DNA of 64,000 nt from Thiomonas delicata (GTDB taxonomy: Bacteria > Pseudomonadota > Gammaproteobacteria > Burkholderiales > Burkholderiaceae_C), in assembly GCF_900088825.1 (NCBI RefSeq), contig NZ_LT592171.1, forward strand, positions 1,476,109 to 1,540,108, given 5' to 3'. This document shows, piece by piece, positions 58,091 to 64,000 of this stretch. The notes beneath the pieces were generated by a model. It saw only the letters and a program-made list of their open reading frames with translations. It searched no databases and was not told where the DNA came from. Both the position numbers and the translations under genes were made by a program. Each line of letters opens with the position of its first letter. Position 1 is the first letter of the stretch.

Positions 58091-58834
58091 CTAGAAATGG
58101 TCGACCAGGTTGATCGAGGTGAATGTGTCGGTTTTTTTCAGCCCCGCAGAAACCTTCGAGTTGTGCAGGACGGTATACGACACCTTCAGCGCCAAGGCCC
58201 CGGTGATGGACGTGGTCAGCCCCGAGACAACCTCCAACTCGGTGTTCTGGCTACCCGCAATGGCCGTGAGCTTCTGGCTGAAGTGGGCCCTCCGTGAGAA
58301 ACGGTACTGGAATTTCCCGTGCAGGCGGAGAATCGGTTCCTTTCCGGTCGGCCCTCCGATCAGTCTGGACTGGCGATAACCGGCGCCGATTTCCGTGCTG
58401 AGGATCACCCGCCGGGTGTGCGCCAGCAGGCGGCCGATGCCGAGGGAAGCCGAGGCCTGGTAGCTGTAGCCCGAGAACTGGTCGTGCGTGCCGCGCAGAT
58501 TGGCGAAAACGAAATCCGACGGCGCCAGCGCGTATTTGGAGTCCAGCGAACCGTAGGTCCGGTTGGCCGTGGTCGTTCCGGAACTGCTGACGTGCAGCGT
58601 TCCCAGCCGCGCGGTGTCGGTCCACGGCCCGCTGGTGTAATTCAGCTTGAACTTGGCGTCCAGGCTCGATGTCTCGGTGTTGCCCGTGGTGGCGACGCCG
58701 CCGAGTTCGGCCGAACCGGTCCACGGGCCATGATCCGCTGTGCCCGATGGCGGTGCGCCTGCCGGATCGGCGGCGAAGGCCGGGCAGCAGAGCGCGGCGG
58801 CGAAACAAACGACCCATTGAGGTCCATGCTGCAT
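58091..58834 (-). CDS. DUF481 (YdiY-like) outer-membrane protein
   Basis: This 247-residue protein has a signal peptide (MQHGPQWVVCFAAALCCPAFAA) and DUF481 features: WTGSAELGGVATTGNTET, regularly spaced amphipathic beta strands, and the aromatic end TSINLVDHF that fits an outer-membrane barrel. GGAGGG precedes the ATG at 58834. Function is not known beyond salt- or pH-inducible members in enterics. Confidence 0.88.
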   Translation of the reverse strand: MQHGPQWVVCFAAALCCPAFAADPAGAPPSGTADHGPWTGSAELGGVATTGNTETSSLDAKFKLNYTSGPWTDTARLGTLHVSSSGTTTANRTYGSLDSKYALAPSDFVFANLRGTHDQFSGYSYQASASLGIGRLLAHTRRVILSTEIGAGYRQSRLIGGPTGKEPILRLHGKFQYRFSRRAHFSQKLTAIAGSQNTELEVVSGLTTSITGALALKVSYTVLHNSKVSAGLKKTDTFTSINLVDHF

Positions 58835-59125
58835 CGTGTTTTCCCTCCGAAGTGAAACCCAGAACGACACCATCGGCACGGATGCCCGACGGTGTCTGCG
58901 GTCCCCCCGCAGATCGAAAACATGCGGTGCGAATCGAGGCCCTGGCACGCGACCGCGCCAGTGCCCCTCCACGCCAAGCCACTGCAATGGCTCTCAGAAT
59001 TCAACTCGAACGGCGCCGCAGGCAGGCCCTGCGGCGCCATGCATCCTGCCCGCTATCAATCGCTAAAATTCACAGACCAAGCATGGATCCGTGATTTTGT
59101 TCACGCCTACAACCGGGAGTCTGCC

Positions 59126-59503
59126 ATGAACGCCAAACGCTTAACCAGCCAAGTCGTCACCACCCTGCTCAGCGTGGGCCTGCTCGTCGCCGCCCCTGCC
59201 GCGAAAGCAGAACTGATCGGCACCCAACAACTCACCGCGCAGAATGGGAACGGGCAAGATGCCCCCTTGGCACGTGACCGCCAAACGGTCGACAACTTTC
59301 TGGCTCGCGCCGATGTGCAGAAAAAGCTCGAGCAGATGGGCTTGAGCCAGGAGGTGTCGCAGCAACGCATCGCCGCCCTGAGCGACGCCGAGGTGGCCAC
59401 GCTGGCCGACAAGATCAACAGCATGCCGGCGGCCGGGGCGCTGGGCTTCCAGGACATGGTGATCATCCTGCTGGTGGCCATCCTCGTGGTTCTGGCCGTC
59501 TGA
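59126..59503 (+). CDS. PA2779 family protein
   Basis: This 125-residue protein has a signal-like N terminus (LTSQVVTTLLSVGLLVAAPA), a middle part with DRQTVDNFLARADVQKKLEQMG and a C-terminal membrane helix (DMVIILLVAILVVLAV). This is the PA2779 family. It is followed after 4 nt by a PA2778-family peptidase, the partner seen in many proteobacteria. Confidence 0.88.
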   Translation: MNAKRLTSQVVTTLLSVGLLVAAPAAKAELIGTQQLTAQNGNGQDAPLARDRQTVDNFLARADVQKKLEQMGLSQEVSQQRIAALSDAEVATLADKINSMPAAGALGFQDMVIILLVAILVVLAV

Positions 59504-59507
59504 TCGC

Positions 59508-60506
59508 GTGACGGTTCCACGGCTTTTCCGCCCGGGCCAAGCGGCGCGCCTGGCGCCAGGTGCCGCCGCGCTGCTGGTCTGCGGCATGCTCGGCGGTTGC
59601 GCCCTGCCGGGCGCGGGCCCTCCCTACGTGGCGCAATACAGCCATGGCGCCCTGGTCGATCAACCGGCCGGGCTGCCCGCCAGCGCGCATGTGCAGGGCG
59701 TGCCGTTCTACGCCGACGACCGCAGTTATTGCGGGCCTGCCTCGCTGGCCTCGGTCCTGCGCTTCTCAGGCGTCCCGACCACGCCGCAACAACTCGTGCC
59801 GCAGGTCTACACCTCCAAACTCGACGGCACCCTGCAATACGACATGCTGGGCGCCACGCGCCGCGCCGGGCGGGTGGCCTACGTCATTGCGCCCAAGCTC
59901 TCCGCCTTGTTCGCGCAGGTGGCCGATGGAATTCCCGTCGTCGTGCTGCAGAAGGTGGGACTGGGATCCGGCGACTGGCATTTCGCCGTCGTCACCGGTT
60001 ATGACCTGCGCGCCGACGCCGTGACCCTGCACTCCAGCACGGCGCGCGATCTGGTGATGTCGATCGACCAGTTCGACCGTTCCTGGGCGCAAGGCCAGCG
60101 CTGGGGCTTCGTCGCGCTCGAACCCGAGCAGTTCCCGGCCGGCGTGACCGAGTTCGACGCGCTGCGCGCCATCGCCCCGCTGGAACGCGTGGCGCCGGAA
60201 GCGGCGCGCCAGGCCTACGCGGCGGCCCTGCAGCGCTGGCCGCATGCCTGGATCGCGATGATGGGCCTCGGCAACCTGGCGTATGCCCGCAAGGACTACG
60301 CGCGGGCGGCCATCCATTTCGCACAGGCTTCCCGCGCCCATCCGAACGACGGCGATCCGCTCAACAACCTGGCCCAGGCCTTGCTTGCCGCGGGGGATCT
60401 GCACGCGGCGCAAGACACGATTGCGCAGGCCATACGCCTGGGCGGCCCTCAGTTGGCGGTCTACAAAAAAACGCAAGCCGAGATCGAGCGAGCGATGCGG
60501 CCATGA
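59508..60506 (+). CDS. PA2778 family cysteine peptidase, lipoprotein
   Basis: This 332-residue protein starts at a GTG and has a lipobox near residue 31 (CGMLGGCALPG). The C39-like peptidase domain has Cys in DDRSYCGPASLASVLRFSG and His in SGDWHFAVVTGYD. The C-terminal part is TPR-like (AWIAMMGLGNLAYARKDYARAA and PNDGDPLNNLAQALLAAGDL). It forms a coupled pair with the PA2779 protein; the substrate is unknown. Confidence 0.9.
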   Translation: MTVPRLFRPGQAARLAPGAAALLVCGMLGGCALPGAGPPYVAQYSHGALVDQPAGLPASAHVQGVPFYADDRSYCGPASLASVLRFSGVPTTPQQLVPQVYTSKLDGTLQYDMLGATRRAGRVAYVIAPKLSALFAQVADGIPVVVLQKVGLGSGDWHFAVVTGYDLRADAVTLHSSTARDLVMSIDQFDRSWAQGQRWGFVALEPEQFPAGVTEFDALRAIAPLERVAPEAARQAYAAALQRWPHAWIAMMGLGNLAYARKDYARAAIHFAQASRAHPNDGDPLNNLAQALLAAGDLHAAQDTIAQAIRLGGPQLAVYKKTQAEIERAMRP

Positions 60507-60624
60507 AGCTGCCGTCGGCGCCGCTCGGGGCCTGACGGCCGGCGACTAAACTGGGCCGCGGGCGCAGATCATGCCGCCCGCCGCGCACCACGTTTGTTCC
60601 CCGCCCCGCACCCGCCCCATCCCC

Positions 60625-61689
60625 ATGCCATCCCGCCGCCGTTTCGTGCACCACGCATCCGCCTTGCTGGCCGGCACGCTGCTGGTCCCACGGGCACGCG
60701 CGGAAAGCAGCGGCACTGCCGATGCCAGCGCCGCGTTGCGCTACGCGGGTTCACCCCGTGTGGACTCACTCGCAGCCCAGCTTGCGCAGCAAACCGGGCT
60801 GGACGCCGCCTGGCTTGCCGCCCAGATCGGCCAGGCGCAGTTCCAACCCGCGGTGACCCAGCTCATCATCCCGGGCAAGCCGGGCCAGAAAAACTGGCAG
60901 GTCTACCGCAGCCGCTTCGTCGAACCGGTGCGCATCGACGCCGGGGCGGACTTCCTGCAGGAGTTCGACGTCTGGCTGCGCAAGGCGGAGGCCCGTTTCG
61001 GCGTGCCGCGCCACATCATCGTCGGCATCCTCGGCGTCGAGACCATCTACGGCCGGCACATGGGCAACTTCCGCGTGCTCGACGCGCTGGCCACGTTGTC
61101 GATGGATTTCCCCGCCGCCGCGCCCAAGGACCGCAGCGCCTACTTCGCCAGCCAGCTCGGCGACTACTTCCTGTGGTGCCGCCAAAGCGACTTCGACCCC
61201 ACTGCGGTGAAAGGCTCGTACGCCGGCGCCATCGGCATGCCGCAGTTCATGCCGGGCAATATCCTGCGCTACGCCGTGAATTTCGAGGGCGGCACGAAGG
61301 TGGACATCATCAACAGCCCGGCCGACGCCATCGGCAGCGTCGGCAACTACCTGGCAGGCCACGACTGGCAGCCCGGCCAGCCCACGCATTTCCCGCTGCT
61401 GGTGCCGAGCGACGTTCCACCCGAGACCCTGGCAAAATTGCTCGAGCCCGACATCGTGCCGAGCTTCACGCCGCAGGAACTGCGCGCCGCAGGCCTGCCG
61501 CTGCTGCCGCGCGTGCTGGACTATCCCGGCAAGCTGGCCGTGGTGCAGCTGCCCAACGCCGGGAGCAAGCCCGACTACATTCTGGGTACCGACAATTTCT
61601 ATGTCGTCACTCGCTACAACCACTCGGCCTTCTACGCATTGGCCGTGATCGAACTGGGGCAAGCGGCCATGGCCGCCGCGCAGGGATGA
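60625..61689 (+). CDS. mltB: lytic murein transglycosylase B
   Basis: This 354-residue protein has an N-terminal export signal with an SRRRF twin-arginine-like start (MPSRRRFVHHASALLAGTLL), the catalytic-glutamate motif IIVGILGVETIYGRHMG and SYAGAIGMPQFMPGNILRYA. These are MltB/SltB motifs for cleaving peptidoglycan. The ATG at 60625 is chosen because the signal begins there. It precedes the small lipoprotein gene. Confidence 0.9.
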   Translation: MPSRRRFVHHASALLAGTLLVPRARAESSGTADASAALRYAGSPRVDSLAAQLAQQTGLDAAWLAAQIGQAQFQPAVTQLIIPGKPGQKNWQVYRSRFVEPVRIDAGADFLQEFDVWLRKAEARFGVPRHIIVGILGVETIYGRHMGNFRVLDALATLSMDFPAAAPKDRSAYFASQLGDYFLWCRQSDFDPTAVKGSYAGAIGMPQFMPGNILRYAVNFEGGTKVDIINSPADAIGSVGNYLAGHDWQPGQPTHFPLLVPSDVPPETLAKLLEPDIVPSFTPQELRAAGLPLLPRVLDYPGKLAVVQLPNAGSKPDYILGTDNFYVVTRYNHSAFYALAVIELGQAAMAAAQG

Positions 61690-61731
61690 GACACAGGGCG
61701 TGGGCGCGGCGCCGACAACCGGGATGATGCG

Positions 61732-61914
61732 ATGAACCGACCCTTTCCCCTCTGGTCCATCACCGCCTCGCTGCTGGCAAGCTTTGCGCTGTCCGGCTGC
61801 GGCGTGGTGGCCGCGCCTTGCCGCGTGGCTTCGGCCGGGATCAAGATGATTCCCGTCATCGGGCACGCGGCGGCTGTGCCGACCGATGTGTGCGCGGGAG
61901 TGATCGATCCATGA
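61732..61914 (+). CDS. small lipoprotein (DUF6726-like)
   Basis: This 60-residue protein has a signal sequence with lipobox FALSGCGVV, followed by a short conserved part CRVASAGIKMIPVIGHAAAVP. The pattern fits the small DUF6726 family common in Burkholderiales. It overlaps the HAD gene by 4 nt (ATGA), so translation is coupled. Confidence 0.8.
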   Translation: MNRPFPLWSITASLLASFALSGCGVVAAPCRVASAGIKMIPVIGHAAAVPTDVCAGVIDP

Positions 61915-62612
61915 CCCAAGCCGCACCTCCGATCCGGGCCTTCGTCTTCGATGCCTATGGCACCTTGTTCGACGTGGCCTCGCCCGTTGCCGCCTGCGCC
62001 GAGGCCCTGGGCGAGCCGGCCGCCGCGTTGGCCAGGCTCTGGCGCGACAAGCAGCTGCAATACACCTGGCTGCGCACCCTGCAGGGACGCTATGCGGACT
62101 TCGCCCAGGTCACCGCCGACGCGCTGGACTTCGCGCTGGACACCCTCGGCATCCACGACGCCGCGCTTCGGCAGCGTCTTCTCGACGCCTACCGCACGCC
62201 GAGCGCCTACCCGGATGCCCCGGCCACGCTCGCGGCGCTGCATGGGCGCGGATTCCGCCTCGCCATCCTGTCCAACGGTACGCCGGAATGGCTGGACACC
62301 GCGGTGCGCGCCAGCGGGCTCGGCGCCTCGCTCGACGCCGTGCTCTCGGCCGACACGGTCGGCGTCTACAAGCCGCATCCCGAGGTCTACCGTCAGGCCG
62401 AACGTGCCCTGGGCCTGCCGGCAGCGGCGATCGGCTTCGTCTCGTCCAATGGCTGGGACGCCTATTCCGCGAGCGCCTACGGTCTGCAGGTGGTGTGGTG
62501 CAACCGTGGCGGGCAGGCCGCCGAAAGGCTGCCTGCCGCGCCGCCCTACCAAGTCAGCAGCCTCGACGCCTTGCTGGATTTGCCCAAACCCCCGGCGCGG
62601 GTGCAGACATAG
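61911..62612 (+). CDS. haloacid dehalogenase, type II
   Basis: This 233-residue protein has the nucleophile motif VFDAYGTLFDV, then LAILSNGTPEWLDTAV, VGVYKPHPEVYRQAE and FVSSNGWDAYSASAYG. These are the HAD motifs of type II haloacid dehalogenases, including the N-G-W-D pair that differs from phosphatases. It removes halogen from 2-haloacids in known members. Confidence 0.92.
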   Translation: MTQAAPPIRAFVFDAYGTLFDVASPVAACAEALGEPAAALARLWRDKQLQYTWLRTLQGRYADFAQVTADALDFALDTLGIHDAALRQRLLDAYRTPSAYPDAPATLAALHGRGFRLAILSNGTPEWLDTAVRASGLGASLDAVLSADTVGVYKPHPEVYRQAERALGLPAAAIGFVSSNGWDAYSASAYGLQVVWCNRGGQAAERLPAAPPYQVSSLDALLDLPKPPARVQT

Positions 62613-62634
62613 CGTGAACAGGCCCTAGACGCCG

Positions 62635-63555
62635 TCAATGCGCGGCGGCGATGCGTGGCCGCGCACGCAGCGCCACATGGATGCCCGCGAAGATCAGTGC
62701 CGCGCCAAACAGGTGGTACAGCGCAATGCCTTCGTGCAGGAACAGATAGGACAGCAGCGCGGCGAACACGGGCGCGAGGTTCCCGAAATAGGCCGGGATC
62801 TGCGCTCCGGTCCGCGCCACCGCCGTGCCCCAGCACACATAAGCCAGCAAGGACGCCAGCACCGCGGCATACGCGATCGACAGCACCACCGGCGCCCCCC
62901 AATGCGTGCTCTCGCCCAGCACCCAATGTTCGTAGGCGGCGAAAGGCGCGATGAACAAAGTGCCCCAGGCCATTTGCGCCGAGAGCGACACGAAGGGCGA
63001 CAGGCCGAGCGGACGGCGACGCAGCTCCCAGGTGTAGAAGCCCCAGAGGAACACCGCCAGCAGCATCAGCAGATCACCGGGCGCGAGCGTCAATTGCAGC
63101 AGATGGGTGAGCTGCCCCTTGGTGACCACGACGATCACGCCCCCCACCGACAAGGCGGCACCCCACCAGGACCCCGCGCCGATCGGCTCGCGGTAGAACA
63201 CCGCGCCGATCAGCAGGATGAAGACCGGCGCGGCCGAAGTGATGAGCGAGACGTTCAGCGGCGAGGTGGTGTGCAGCGCCACGTACTGCAGCGAGTTGTA
63301 GCTCGCCACGCCGACAAGGCCCATGCAGGCCAACGGCTTCCAGTGCCGGCGCAGCACCGCGCGCTCGCGCCACAAGGCGGGCCCGGTGAACAGCAAGGAG
63401 ACCAGCAGCGCGAAAAACCAGCGGTCGAAACTCAGCGCCAGGGGCGGAATCTGCCCGACCATCAAGCGGCCGACCACGGCGTTTCCGGCCCAAAGCAGAG
63501 GTGGCAGGGTCAGCAGGAGAACCGTGCTGAAATCAAGTTTGGTGTGCGCGCGCAT
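62635..63555 (-). CDS. DMT-family (EamA) transporter
   Basis: This 306-residue protein has ten hydrophobic segments in two EamA repeats, beginning LLLTLPPLLWAGNAVVGRLM and, in the second repeat, DLLMLLAVFLWGFYTW. The substrate is unknown; the family exports metabolites. The ATG at 63555 is where the first membrane helix begins. Confidence 0.9.
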   Translation of the reverse strand: MRAHTKLDFSTVLLLTLPPLLWAGNAVVGRLMVGQIPPLALSFDRWFFALLVSLLFTGPALWRERAVLRRHWKPLACMGLVGVASYNSLQYVALHTTSPLNVSLITSAAPVFILLIGAVFYREPIGAGSWWGAALSVGGVIVVVTKGQLTHLLQLTLAPGDLLMLLAVFLWGFYTWELRRRPLGLSPFVSLSAQMAWGTLFIAPFAAYEHWVLGESTHWGAPVVLSIAYAAVLASLLAYVCWGTAVARTGAQIPAYFGNLAPVFAALLSYLFLHEGIALYHLFGAALIFAGIHVALRARPRIAAAH

Positions 63556-63641
63556 CCGGCCATTATTCCAAGCGGCACCGATCCTTGCTCGCAACCCTGT
63601 GGCCGCCGGCTTGCGGCCTGCTCGGATTCTCGACCCGGCGG

Positions 63642-64000
63642 CTATCTGGCGGCCGCTGCGCGGCGGGCGCCTGCCAGCGCCTCCGGAGGCGCGGATTGCG
63701 CTTGCGTCCAGCGCAAATGCCAATAGCGCCGCTGGCTCTCGCGCCAGGAACGCAGCATGCCGGGTTCGGCATCGCGCCATAGCAGGGCGCCGTCCCGGTC
63801 GGTACGGCGCACCGGCAACCCAAACTCGGCATAGCGCCGCATGACGTCGGGGTGTGGATGTCCGTAGCTGTTCATGAAACCCACCTGGATGGCGACGAGG
63901 CGCGGATGCACGGCCAGCAGAAATTCGGCGCTGGACGAGCTCTTGCTGCCGTGATGCGCGGCCAGCAGCAGGTCGGCCGCGAGCATCTCGGCCCGAGGCC
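63642..64000 (-). CDS. comEC: ComEC/Rec2 competence protein, 3' end only
   Basis: The visible C-terminal region reads LLLAAHHGSKSSSSAEFLLAV and VGFMNSYGHPHPDVMRRYAEFG. This is the end of the beta-lactamase-like domain of the DNA-uptake channel ComEC/Rec2. The gene continues past the right edge of the window. It is transcribed towards the DMT gene. Confidence 0.88.
   Translation of the reverse strand, partial: PRAEMLAADLLLAAHHGSKSSSSAEFLLAVHPRLVAIQVGFMNSYGHPHPDVMRRYAEFGLPVRRTDRDGALLWRDAEPGMLRSWRESQRRYWHLRWTQAQSAPPEALAGARRAAAAR

Overview
The window looks like part of the chromosome of a beta-proteobacterium of the order Burkholderiales. Codon use is GC-rich throughout, and the right half has a beta-oxidation and ETF cluster, a PA2778/PA2779 pair and a MoxR-DUF58-transglutaminase operon. 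A Thiomonas-like host is possible but cannot be shown from sequence alone. A 45-nt 3' piece of tRNA-Asn with its CCA end and terminator (33510-33613) divides the window. To its left lies a mosaic genomic island that runs off the left edge; to its right lies ordinary chromosome.

Island, part 1 (1-13.2 kb), a decaying defence cluster. It starts with the 3' part of a RecB-like/DUF2779 nuclease gene and a small Burkholderiales-type protein. Next is a retron-type operon read leftwards: a consensus sigma70 promoter, a hairpin-rich leader of about 260 nt, an unrecognised 49-residue membrane-type peptide with a TTG start, an XRE regulator, and a reverse transcriptase carrying the retron NAxxH and VTG motifs. 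Behind it is a type I restriction-modification operon (hsdM-hsdS-AlbA_2 gene-hsdR). Two identical IS3-family elements in opposite orientation have landed here, each with its own 3-bp target duplication. One changes only the last three residues of the reverse transcriptase; the other cuts hsdR just before its nuclease motif. hsdM has also lost its N-terminal part at a junction with a 3-hydroxyisobutyrate-dehydrogenase-like gene.

Island, part 2 (13.2-33.6 kb), a plasmid-derived module. An AlpA-like regulator, a RepA-type helicase and an IncQ-type RepC form an overlapping operon. It is followed in the same direction by a YhaO/YhaN (SbcD/SbcC-like) nuclease-ATPase pair. Further right are an SSB-like protein, a Replic_Relax-like protein, XRE regulators, a Phd/YefM-RelE toxin-antitoxin pair, a DUF433-DUF5615 (PIN-like) pair and several hypothetical genes. 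A short motif, TCGCTACAC or close variants, stands 27-91 nt before seven island genes on both strands and may be a shared promoter element. Clusters of GTAAC/GTTAC words, a 16-bp palindrome inside repC and a parS-like palindrome are candidate replication or partition sites.

Chromosome (33.6-64 kb). This part holds a protoglobin-GGDEF protein with apparently degenerate sensor and output sites, an isochorismatase/DJ-1/GlxA-regulator operon, a fatty-acid-oxidation region (acyl-CoA dehydrogenase, EtfA, EtfB, enoyl-CoA hydratase, acyl-CoA ligase) and an MscS channel. A signalling operon follows: a PhnD-like binding protein, a hybrid histidine kinase broken by a frameshift in a C6 tract, and a REC-EAL phosphodiesterase. 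The rest is an HDAC-family hydrolase, the MoxR/DUF58/TgpA operon, a DUF481 outer-membrane protein, PA2779/PA2778, MltB, a small lipoprotein, a HAD dehalogenase, a DMT transporter and the 3' end of comEC.
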